DNA of 64,000 nucleotides, from contig NC_041402.2 in NCBI RefSeq assembly GCF_900747795.2, forward strand, positions 193,957,318 through 194,021,317. The letters are read 5' to 3'. The notes below the pieces were generated by a model. The model had not been told where the DNA came from and did not search any database. It was given only the letters and a program-made list of their open reading frames with translations. The stretch comes from Erpetoichthys calabaricus. Taxonomy: Eukaryota; Chordata; Cladistia; Polypteriformes; Polypteridae. A program made the translations under genes and the position numbers. Each line of letters begins with the position of its first letter. Within the stretch, counting starts at the first letter, position 1. Positions 40,279-51,800 of this stretch are shown here, piece after piece.

Positions 40279-40795
40279 CAGCCATACCACTGGCACTTCA
40301 GCAAGGGTCTCCCACCTAAAGCCCAGCCAGTACTTAGAGGGGAGACCATCTAGGGGCACCTTTGGTTATAGGGGGGTTGGTGTGGTCATCAGGGGACGCT
40401 TACCCAGTGGTCCGTGTGTGGACCCCAATGCTCCAGTGCAGTGACAGGGAACACACTGCTGAATAAACTGGCACCATCCTTCAGACGAGGCATAAAAATA
40501 ACGTTCTGACTCTCTGCCGTCATCAAAGATTTCCGGGCATCTTTTGAAAAGTTCAGGGCGTACCCCCGATGTCCTGCCTACCGATGACCTGGTGAATTTA
40601 ACCCTGTAATCATTCACTGTCCCGCACTGACTAACTTTCACCTCAATGTGTGGCAAGCGTACTGGCACAAAAATGGCAGCTGTTGCATCATCCAGGTGTG
40701 TGGTTCACAGTGCTGGTGTTTGATGTTTCTCTGCTGTGTATGTAAAGAAGTCTCAGTAGGTTAGAAAAGTGCCATATTAAAGTCATTAATGAATT
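40279..40795 (+). mobile_element. 5S-rRNA-derived SINE (SINE3-like)
   Basis: The head resembles 5S rRNA: gccataccactggcac at the start and ccagtacttagaggggagac (the 5S ..GGTTAGTACTTGGATGGGAGACC.. region with the internal promoter). The body aaactggcaccatccttcag, gactctctgccgtcatcaaa and atggcagctgttgcatcatc is typical of this fish SINE. Confidence 0.8.
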
Positions 40796-40929
40796 ATTTT
40801 TTATATAAAGCAGTACTTCATGGTTTCCTTCACCGAAATGCTTTCCCTTAATTTGCACCCATGTTCTTCCATGTTCCCATAGCGTCCTAAGCCCTAATAA
40901 TGTAGAATTAGTTTACATGTACTTATTTG

Positions 40930-41112
40930 GCTGTCGCCTTTATCCAAGGTGACACACAACATGTATGATACATTTGGTTGCATTTCTTTTTAAATTGGAG
41001 CACAGGCAGGTGAAATGATTTGCTCAGGGTCACACAGTGTCAGTAGTGGGATTTGAACCCACAGCTACGGGGTTTGAGGTCTAAGGCCTTAACCACTGCA
41101 CCTCACTGCCTG
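40930..41112 (-). mobile_element. tRNA-derived SINE with MIR-like core
   Basis: On the minus strand: gcagtggttaaggccttaga (A box) and gtgggttcaaatcccac (B box), then gtgtgaccctgagcaaatca, similar to the MIR/CORE-SINE core. Ends near tttatccaaggtgacacac. Confidence 0.65.
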
Positions 41113-41595
41113 CTATCTTGAAAGAAGAAGAGAAAAGGGGGTCAGACTGTCATCTAGAGAGGAAGAGGAGCTTTGTCACCTGGTCAGCCGATAAGCGTCT
41201 CACTTTTTAAGATGAGCTGTCCACTGTTTTGGTGTCTGCCATGCAGGTCACGATGAGATAAGGACTTCAATTGAATAATCTCATTAAATTATCAGGCTCC
41301 CGTAGATTCCGTCACCCCACCTGGAATACAAAAAAGGACATGAAAAGTAGTTTATTTACTGACCATCAGCCCTTTGATGAAGCAACCGGCGGTCGACCCC
41401 CGTCTGTCGCACATTCTGGATGAAACGAGATTGAGATTTGTGTGCCCGGCGGCCGCGATCTTCTGTGTATACAGTGACGCCTGTGACGCCCACTCCCAGT
41501 GTCCAGTTCCAGCAGCCCCCTGGCCGACAGCCACCCTGCTGCTCTTTATTCTGCCCGGGACCGGCCTCAGCCTCACCCTACCCAGCCCCCCGGGG
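41113..41595 (+). other. upstream region of the PTGDS-like lipocalin
   Basis: No gene. GC content rises toward the start site. No mobile element recognised apart from the SINE that ends at 41112. Confidence 0.5.
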
Positions 41596-41603
41596 TTATA
41601 AAG
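41596..41603 (+). promoter_or_regulatory. TATA-like box of the PTGDS-like lipocalin
   Basis: ttataaag lies 48 bp upstream of the start codon in a GC-rich stretch, which leaves room for a short 5' UTR. It is consistent with a tissue-specific TATA promoter. Confidence 0.6.
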
Positions 41604-41650
41604 CGCGAGTCCGACAGCGCCTGCATATCATTCACCGTTCGTTGAGCAAC

Positions 41651-41749
41651 ATGAAAACGTTTCTGCTGGCCGCCGTCGCCACCGTACTTCTCTGCGTGTC
41701 GCCTGTCCGCACCGCGGACCCGGAGCTGCCGGACTTCGACCTCCAACGG
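41651..41749 (+). CDS. ptgds: PTGDS-like lipocalin exon 1 (signal peptide)
   Basis: 33 codons, phase 0, donor GTAAGA. Encodes [18 protein letters not shown] then [15 protein letters not shown]. Cleavage is likely near residue 21-22. Confidence 0.9.
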
Positions 41750-42040
41750 GTAAGAAACCCAAGTGGGCGAAATTACCGTTCGCAGCGGCTATAGCGACGA
41801 ACAGCATTATCAGGGGGTCACTAGCCTGGGGCCAGCACGGCAAAACGAATCGGAACGAAATGGGGTCCAAACAGCGATACCGTCCATTAGTCCGGATTAG
41901 GAGAACGTCCATAGAGATTAATGACTTGGAAGAATATGGAAGCTGTTGCTCTCCAGCTCACATGGATGGAGGTGTATGTGGGTGAGGCAATGGACCCTTC
42001 GAAAAAATAGTGCCGCCCCCCAACAGCCAAAGCTTGTTTG

Positions 42041-42099
<59 letters not shown>

Positions 42100-42383
42100 A
42101 TTCGTTATATTAACTAAAATCAGAAGAGTGTTAAAATAAAAACTTAAGAATAATAATAGTAGGCATTGGCTAAGCTTTACTGATTAATTTTTCGAAACTA
42201 TAACTGCGCGTGACCGGACTTTTACGAGAGCGCGCAATTGTGTTTCTCTCCCCCACCCTCCCCTTCTGACTTTGCTAACTGCGCTCTGACGGCTCTTCAG
42301 TAGACTTTGACTTTTTGGGAGCGCGCATTGTGTCCGTGTCTCTGTCTCTTTCTCTCTATCTATGTATTATATGGTGCCTTTCA

Positions 42384-42444
<61 letters not shown>

Positions 42445-44371
42445 GTGTGTTTGTTTATATATATAAATATACTAGGCATTAAGCCCGTTACAATAACAGG
42501 CGCTAGAACAGTAGTCCATAAACATTAGTAGGAACAGTCTATATTAAATGGCAAGGGACCTTTTACCTCATTAAATTTTTTCCGTAAAATGCCTGTAATT
42601 TTCTCTGACAGTAATACTGGCTTTGCTGTCTGTAATATGCGTTTAATTTTCTGTCACAACAGTGGGCAATCAGCAGATTCTCCCCAGCAACTGATGTAAT
42701 GTGCGTGAAAATAAATCTACTTCTACTTTACACTTTACCGGGCCAAGCTTCTTAATCGCATATCTGACATCCTCAGAGTGAACACTTGCACAACCACAAA
42801 CACTAATCCCACCTCTTTGGGGAAGCTGGTCTCCGCGTCTCAGTACTCGATTGGATTTTTCGTGCGTTATGTTTTAGGTCTTACCTCATTTACCGAAATC
42901 CGATTGGATCTGCCGCGCGATATTTTATAGGTCCCGCCCTCTGTGTCTTGTGTGACGCGTCAGGCGGCCTTTGAAGCAGCGCACCGTACCCCGCGCATGC
43001 GCACTTCACCAGAAGACACACGCGCACGGACACTTGGACCCACACAGGGATTTTATTAAAGAGGATATATATGTGTGTGTGTGTATCCGTGTCGGTGTCA
43101 TAATGCTGATACGCCTGTTTCGTTCTCTCACACCACATGTTTATCTTGTGTTGTGTCTGTTCAGGTTTTGGTGACTCCTACGTTTTTCCTTCGGTTCCCT
43201 CAGAATACCTATGGGGAGCTCTGAACAAGGGTTCAAGCCCAGGACCTCCTCTCCTCTACGTTCACCCATAGTCAGGGATAGATGAACCATTAAACGTATT
43301 TCTTCCTATCCCAAATCTAATATCATAAACTGCTTGTAATATAGGGTTACAAGGTAAATTACAATCAACTTCTTCTTCTTCTTCTTCCTCCATAGCTATT
43401 GCCATTTTTATATGAGGTCGCTTTTTTACTAGAATTCTCAATTCTATTAACACATTTAAATCTTTGAATTACGAAAGTCTAGTGCACACATACTGTTAAC
43501 AATATCATTTTTTTTCCAGTTTGTCAGCACTTTGTTATTTTTTTAAACAAGTTAGAAAAGATACGCGTGGCGTACCATCCCGGCGCCGGCTAGATTGAGT
43601 TAATCGCTGTGGCAGTTTGTGCGCTGTTCAATTTTATTTATTTACTTCATCAAAGAGACGTTTTTGATGAGTTGATATTTTGTGACGTGGTGTTGACTTT
43701 TGCTCAGACTGCACGGTCAGGTGTTAGCAGTGGGCGCCTACTCGACTCTGTGGCTGTTTCAATGTCTCAGTCGGACGTCTGGATTTGCAGATGTCACACA
43801 GTCTTATTTGTGGATAAAAAAAATGATAAAAAAAATAGAAGGGCGGTCTTTTGCTGGGATCCCCCTTGAAGGTTTGCGTTCATTTGTTGAATGTGTTACA
43901 TCTGAGAACTGTGGTGTTTGGGGGTTCGCCTTGCACCTTCTATCAGTAATTAGGGGCTTTATCCTGTTATTCTTGTACATTACTAAAATTAGTGTAATGT
44001 TAATTAAGAGGCTGGGTGCAATAGAATGGAGGTTAAAGCGTCTGATGCCCCAACCCTCGACGCCACTACTGAGGATTTGCAGACAGGAATGTCGGAAAAG
44101 AGGAAAACACTGAAAAGTCTACAAGCTGCAGTGACTGCCCTCAGCCTATAAGACTGGCACAATATTAAGGTGTACATATTATTTGTTTGATCTTTTTCTG
44201 TGCTTTTATTTATTTATTTATTTATTTTAAACAAATACATCCATCCAGCCATCCATTTTCCAACCCGCTGAATCCGAACACAGGGTCACGGGGGTCAGCC
44301 GGAGCCAATCCCAGCCAACACAGGGCACAAGGCAGGAACCAATGCCGGGCAGGGTGCCAACATTGATTACT

Positions 44372-44404
<33 letters not shown>

Positions 44405-45802
44405 CATTGTATTTGTTTAGCCCGGGATTGGTTCCTGCCTTGTGCCCTGTGTTGGCTGGGATTGGCTCCGGCTGACCCCCGTGACCCTGTGTTCGGATTC
44501 AGCGGGTTGGAAAATGGATGGATGGATGGAAGTAATCAATAATTTAAGTCATGCAGAAAGTTTCTGTATTTATTTTAAGGGTGGGAGAGTTCCTCAGTGC
44601 AGGGTGGGTTTCATTATCGTACTCATTGCTTATTTATATTACCTGTGGCCTTAAAAAATAATGAAAACTTTTAAGGAAAAAAGTTCCACTTACTTGAGAT
44701 GTATTTGATTATAATGGTGCATCTGTCAGGTGGATCAGCACCCAAAATCTAACTGAGTAAGTATAATTTGGGGGACTGTTTGGGGACAAGTGTGACAGGA
44801 CATGGTGACAAGACTGATCATCACGAGTGAGGGGCACAGAACAGAACACAAGGGAGTTTCAGTTTCCAGATTTACAAAGCCTAACGGCTAATGGCAGTTA
44901 GACAGAAATTCTAAAGAAGGGGATCTTGAACACATTGAGGGTCATGAGGGTGGTCTGCTCATTTCACCAGACAGGGGCTCCACACAAGGAGCCTGGATTG
45001 AGATCTGATGCCATGCAGAGGTTGCATCAGCATACGCCACTCATCAGCAGACCTTCAACACCCCTTAAACGAATGGGAAGAGCACCCTGCTAAAATGAAA
45101 AGAACAAATGCCAAGGTGAACTTCATGTTTCATTCAGTCTTACTGACATAAATAAATCAGGAAGTAATTAAATAAATACTTTACAAATGCACAAAAAAAA
45201 CATATCCTGCATTTGATGACATGTTTGGTGATTTATATTTACATACCCTAGTGTTATATATTAATTCCCATATTTGCTAATAACCTGTGTTTTTTATTTC
45301 ATTTTGAATGACACGTTCCTCTATGCTGCTGCCCCAGCTGCCCGTGTTAATGGCGTATTCTTCTTCGACTGCTCTTGGTACGTTCCTGTCCTCCCCTCCT
45401 ACTTTGTCACATCTTGGTATACCCCCAGCTCCCTGCAGTGTTGCCAGCTCTGCAGTTTTCTCACCCAATTGTGTTATTTTTGATTGTCATCCACAAGTAA
45501 AAACTTTTGTGGGTTGCGTGTTTTGAGCTACTTTTTCAACCTCCTTTCACTAAACCTTTACCCTGTTTTTAATCCCTTGCTACTTTGCACTTCTCTATGT
45601 TTGTAACCATTGTAAAATCACTAAGGGGGATTCACCCTCACCCCCATTTATGTAATGGTATATACCCATTCCTTCACTCTGAAATATAATAACAGAACTC
45701 CTCCCTCCCCTTGGGTTGTGATGGTATGTTCCAGACCCTCCCACTCTGACTCCGCCCCTCCTCTTTTTGGTGTGTCGTTTTTGTCCATCTCAGACATTGG
45801 GC

Positions 45803-45848
<46 letters not shown>

Positions 45849-48800
45849 TTATTTTGCCAAATTTGCAGTTTGTAAGCTGTCCTTGGGCTAAAGTAATTTT
45901 TTTAGGGACCTGGCAACCCAGACTTGGCTTTAGCTTCAGGTTTCCTTCAGCCATATTGTACCTGAGGTTACTGAGATCATCGCCCTTTTGCCTTCATGCA
46001 TGACACTGGTGAGCACCTCCTTTATCCTCCTTCTTTGTGTGAAGCCTGCGTTAAAGTTTACAACCTCTGACTTCCTTGGTGAGTTGAAGCTGTCTGTCAA
46101 CGTTTGTTACAATTACTGGCGCAACACACATTCCATACACTGGGGGTCCCTGGAACCCCACCTTGCTAACATGGCATTTGGGAGCAGAATTTTACTGCTT
46201 TTCAGAAGTGAACAGGAGCGGCTCCATGTGAGGCTGGCTATAATATGAATAAGCTAAGGTTTAACAGTTTAATTTATTTTCAGAACCCGCTTTGACTCCT
46301 GGACAGCATGGTGGCACAGTGGGTAGCGCTTCTGACTCACGGTAAGGAGACCTGAGGTTCGCTTCCTGGGTCCTCCCTGTGTGGAGTTTGCATGTTCTCC
46401 CCGTGTCTGCGTGGGTTTCCTCCCACAGTCCAAAGACATGCAGGTTAAGTGCATTGGTGATCCTAAATTGTCCTTGGTGTGTGTGTGCCCTGTGTGGACT
46501 GATGCCCTGCCCGGGGATTTGTTCCTGACTTGTGCCCTGTGTTGGCTGGGATTGGCTCCAGCAGACCCCTGTGGCCCTGTGTTAGGACGTAGGAGGTAGC
46601 GTGCCCCACAGTCTGAGAACCAGGCCTGGTATTCTTTTGCAGTATTAGATGTTTTCACCGCTGTAGCTGAGGATCTATCCTGGTCTGGATTTAAAACACA
46701 ATTCAAGTCTCCGGCCATTATAATTTTGTGAGTGTTCACATTAGGGATCAATGCAAATACATTTTGGAAGAAAGCTCTATCATTAACGTTAGGGGCATTG
46801 ATATTAACCAAAATCATTTGAGTATTCGATAAACTGCCCGTCATCGTGACACCATCACCCTTCAGAAAGTGATGTTGCCTTTGCCAGTACAAATGGAGTA
46901 GTTCTGTGTATTAAGATTCCCACACCCCTTGTTTTCTTTGATATACCCGGAGTGAAAAATTGGGCCAGGCCACTCTCTTTGCAGCCGAAACTGGTCCTTA
47001 CTTAATAAGGGGGTCTCCTGTAAAAATACTATCTTGGCATTTAGGCCTGTTAAGTGTGAGAGTCCTTTCTTTCTCTTTAATTCATGATTGAGACCTTTGA
47101 CATTCCAGCTCATAAGGTTCACTATTTGGTCATAGAGATGTTGCTTCTGAACTTTGGTTGACATTTTGTAGTCTTTGGTTAATTAAGTATTGTTACATAT
47201 GATAGCTATGACACAGATTTCATGTTATTGATAAGTGATACAGCTGTGGTGGGCATTGTTATGTTGGCACTAACAGTTATTGGAGTACAGGAGATAAAAC
47301 AGAAATAGCATTGTTCTCTTCCATAAAGGTCACAAAACCAAATAAAAGGTATTCTTTTGAACTGTGGGCTTTTCCTTTCTAAAGTCTTTCATGTCCCCCT
47401 TGACCACTGCACATGATAATCAATTGAGCCAATCAAAGGCTTTGCTGCTCTTCTGTGATGTCGGCGCTCAACCCAAACCTTCTGCTCAGTTCGCAGGTAA
47501 ATGGCACTGGTTAGGAGTCGCTTCTGACGCGTCGTGGTTCATCCAGCACCGGGACAAGTTTAAAGCCTGCGTGGGGGTCCTGACGCCCATGGACAACGGC
47601 GATGTCAACGTCACCGTGTGGAAAGTCAGGTGAGTGACATCTTTTCATTTGCCAGGCGACCCCTTGTCACACGCACACCCGCCGAGCTGAATGATTTCTT
47701 TTTCTTCAGATCTTCCGAATGCAAGAGATACTCGTACCTGTATGAGAAGACGGACACCCCCAACCATTTCACCTACGTCAGCCACCGTAAGTCACTGGAG
47801 ATGGGTGGGGTGGGGTGACAACCAGTCCTGGTGTCACCTGCTGGGTTCACAGCTCAAAGAAATACTCCATCCAAACTGCTCTCAATAATTATTTACTTCT
47901 CTGATGCTACAACAAGGTCGTTACGTTAGCAATTGACGAGACGAATTCACATTGCAGAATTCCGGTATCTGAAGGTTCCTCTCGAGCGCCTCTTTCTCTC
48001 GCATATTTTCGCACCAAAACTAATCAGCACATCGTCATCTCATAACAGGCTTAAGTTTCGAGTTTGGTATTTTTCCATCGAGCTGTTTTAGCTCCAGACT
48101 GTCTTCAAGAAATTGTGACACACACACACACACACATCATCGAGATATCAATGTCTTCAGTGTCACGGGACCCTAAAGGGGCGAGATCCGTCGAAAACCG
48201 CAGATCGAAAATTTTGACGGATCTAAAGCTTTTGCTCCTCTCCCATAGATGATAGGTTTGGGGTGTTTCAGCGCACTTTAATGATGTGGGACGCTACACT
48301 GTTACGGTACATGTTTGGGTGGGGAGGGGGTCCCGTGGAGGGTCTCAAAGCACATACATCTCAATAAGTTCCAAAAACATTTTTAAATATACCGCCAAAG
48401 GGCAACACAACACTGAACCTTTATAAAAATACAAAGGTTTATAGAGCACAGAAATGGAGCTGCCTGAAACAAAAGATAATCCGGCAAACAAAACATCAAT
48501 AGAAAAATCCAGAAATCCAATAAATCAAAGAAACTCAAGAAAACTCACCAAAATGAAATGAACCACTGTGGACTTTAGGAGACCCTCCAGGTTTCTAGGG
48601 CTGTGATTTGCATGTGGCCCCGCCTCTTGGGGAACCTCCCCAAGAGGTGGAGCATAACACAGACAAGAAATCGCGCCATCAACAAAAGTAACGTTAACGT
48701 AGTCAACATAAGCGAAAATGTCAGAAATGAACAGAGGGAGGGAGAACCCCGTCTGAGACGTCATGAGCCGCACGCAACGACATCTTTAACTCCTCTGCCT

Positions 48801-51800
48801 TCATTTCCAGGCTTCCATAAGAGCGTAAACAACGTGGTGGTGCTGGACACAGATTATGAGAGCTACGCGGTGGTGAGCAAACGGAAGGCGTACAAGGACA
48901 AAGACCACAACTCGATGTCCCTGTACGGTGAGTACTTCACTAGGGGGCGCTGAACTGCATGTCATGGAGTTCTGTGATGATGTCATCCACTTCCAACCAA
49001 TCAGCTTCAGGCTTGGGCCCTGATATCATAAAGCAGAACCTTCATGGAAACAAAAGAGCCCCGTCCTTGGGCAAAATCCTCCAAGCTTGGAGGACCAAAT
49101 CCGACCTCATTTAAATGCCCGCCGCTAATGGGTTGTGAAACGGTGTGCCCTCGTGTGCGCGGCTCCCGCTTTATAAGGCTGAGTTCAAAGCTGATCAGCT
49201 GAAAGTTGGCAGCCGCCCTGGGCGTTGCTCAAGAAACAGCAGAATCCTGATGGCATTGGTTCAGCCACTAGGGGGCTCCAGTGGTTTAACGACTAAATGC
49301 TAAAAGGCTCAGTCGCCATAACACACCCACCTGCCATTCCCCCTAACTATGCAAAGGTGGACACCACTGCAGTAAAACTGTGAAGGGTGGTGAGGTGGTG
49401 GTCACGATGTGGAGGTGCTCAAGTTTAGTCCTTGGGTCTGAGCACCTCAGGTATCTCTAATTATGCAAATGTGGAAATGGCTGTCCTGACCCTGTCAAAA
49501 GCATCTAGATGACACTCAGGTTGGGAAGGCACTATATAAAAATAAAAGTAGGGTGGGGTGCAGTCCTGGGAAAGTCACCATAAGTGTACAAATATGAAAA
49601 CCTGTAAAACAGCTCGGGGCAATGTTCAGCATGGCAACAAGGCACTCGCCACCTCAATAAAAGGATAAATGTCTGTATGTCTGTGTTCTGTCTGGGTGCT
49701 GTGTCTCTGTCATTCTCTATATTCTCACATATCTCTGTTATATGTCATTTAGTCTGGGATTCTCTTCAGCAGAGTAAATGTTTGTGATGCATCATCTGTT
49801 GGAATGACAAATGAAGTGCAGATGTCTCTGTTATATGCCATTCAGTGTGGGATTCTCTTAAGCAGAATTAATATTTGTGTTGCGCCATCTGTTGGAATGA
49901 AAAATGAAGTTCAGATGTCTCTGTTATATGCCATTCAGTCTGGGATTCTCTTAGGCAGAGTTAATATTTGTGTTGTGCCATCTGTTGGAATGACAAATGC
50001 AATGCAGATGTCTCTGTTATATGCCATTCAGTCTGGGATTCTCTTAAGCAGAATTAATATTTGTGTTGCGCCATCTGTTGGAATGACAAATGTAGTGCAG
50101 ATGTCTCTGTTATATGCCATTCAGTCTGGGATTCTCTTAAGCAGAATTAATATTTGTGTTGCGCCATCTGTTGGAATGACAAATGTAGTGCAGATGTCTC
50201 TGTTATATGCCATTCAGTCTGGGATTCTCTTAAGCAGAATTAATATTTGTGTTGCGCCATCTGTTGGAATGACAAATGAAGTGCAGATGTCTCTGTTATA
50301 TGAAATTCAGTCTGGGATTCTCTTAGGCAGAATTAATATTTGTGTTGCGCCATCTGTTGGAATGACAAATGCAATGCAGATGTCTCTGTTATATGCCATT
50401 CAGTCTGGGATTCTCTTCAGCAGAGTTAATATTTGTGATGCGCCATCTGTTGGAATGATTCTCTTAAGCAGAGTTAATATTTGTGTTTCACCATCTGTCG
50501 GAATGACAAATGCAATGCAGATGTCTCTGTTATACACCATTTAGTATGGGATTTGCAAAAGCAGAGTTAACATTTGTAATGCACTATCATTTGTAATCCA
50601 TCCATACATTATCCAACCCACTATATCCTAACTACAGGGTCACGGTGGTCTGCTGGAGCCAATCCCTGCCAACACAGGGTGCAAGGCAGGAAACAAACCC
50701 CGGGCAGGGTGCCAGCCCACCGCAGGGCATGTACACACACACACACACACACACACACATCAAGCACACACTAGGGACAATTTAGAATAGCCAATGCACC
50801 TAACCTGCATGTCTTTGGACTGTGGGAGGAAACTCATGCAGACACAGGGAGAACGTGCAAACTCCACGCAGGGAGGACCTGGGAAGCGAACCATCAGTTG
50901 GAATTAGAATTGCAAAGCATTTTATCCCAAGAAATGTTTGTGATGCACCATCTGTTGGAATGACAGAGGTAAAGTAACCAGATGAACACACAGACTGACA
51001 CAAAGACACTTATCCTTTTATTAGGATGGACAAGGATACAGGATAAGGACACATAGTGTGACCCTAACCAAGTGACATGACATTTCTACAGTTGTCTATA
51101 TAGAGAAATATGGAAATGATGTACTTTACCTGTTAAGAGGCTTGGGATGGTGCTCACTGTGGGAGGGCACTATATACAATCACAAGGGTGTGGGTATTGT
51201 GGCTGACCACTCACTTATAGGGGGAGACCCCTCACTTGCCAGCACACTGATAAGTACTGAAAAAATGATATTGAATCTATGAAGGGCCTTAACATGGTGT
51301 GTATAGTGAAAGGCACTATATAAAATCACAAGGGTGTACGTTGAGCCCCATTCACTGGTCGTGGTGTGACCCTTAGTGACTCCGTTCACTTATTGTGTAA
51401 CTGCTGAAATGTGAGAAACAGTGTGCCGTACCTTTGAAGAGTTTTGTGATGTTATTCACTATATAAATCCACCAGTCTACGCATTCAGTCCCCACCGCTT
51501 ACCCACTAGGTGACCAAGGGTGAGTGAGCTTACCCATCAAGGTACTGATACAATTATGTTGAGATTTTGAAGATGCAGTAGTATTCTGTTTTGAAAGGCG
51601 CTATATATAACATGGATTTCTTGACTGAACACCCAAACCCTAAAGCAGTCAGCCCAGTGCAGGTGCAGCCTGCTAATGACGTTAGTTTTGAGATTTCTGC
51701 TGTGGTGCTCTGCCCCCTACTGGTAAACTGTGGGTGTGCACTGCAGATTCAGGCCCCGCCCACTTCTTCTGCTGGGCCAAGCAAACAACGAAACTCGTCT

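Larger units (their letters stand above)
49654..51026. mobile_element. Helitron-derived block with 93-bp tandem repeats
   Basis: The right boundary is a minus-strand Helitron 5' end (A|TCCTAATAAAAGGATAAG, 51026). The left boundary is a second, plus-oriented 5' end (TCAATAAAAGGATAAATG, 49654). No CTAG 3' end lies between. Contains the 93-bp array and a nested SINE. Confidence 0.55.

Noticed and set aside
40279-40370. A functional 5S rRNA gene
   Set aside because: Only part of the 5S sequence is present, with many changes, and it continues into a SINE body.
45766-45850. Leucine- or tyrosine-rich ORFs
   Set aside because: They translate the (TTA)n microsatellite.
49804-50544. 246-codon ORF as a repeat-protein gene
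   Set aside because: It is an exact by-product of a 93-bp tandem array inside a Helitron-type element. No start context, splice structure or family match.
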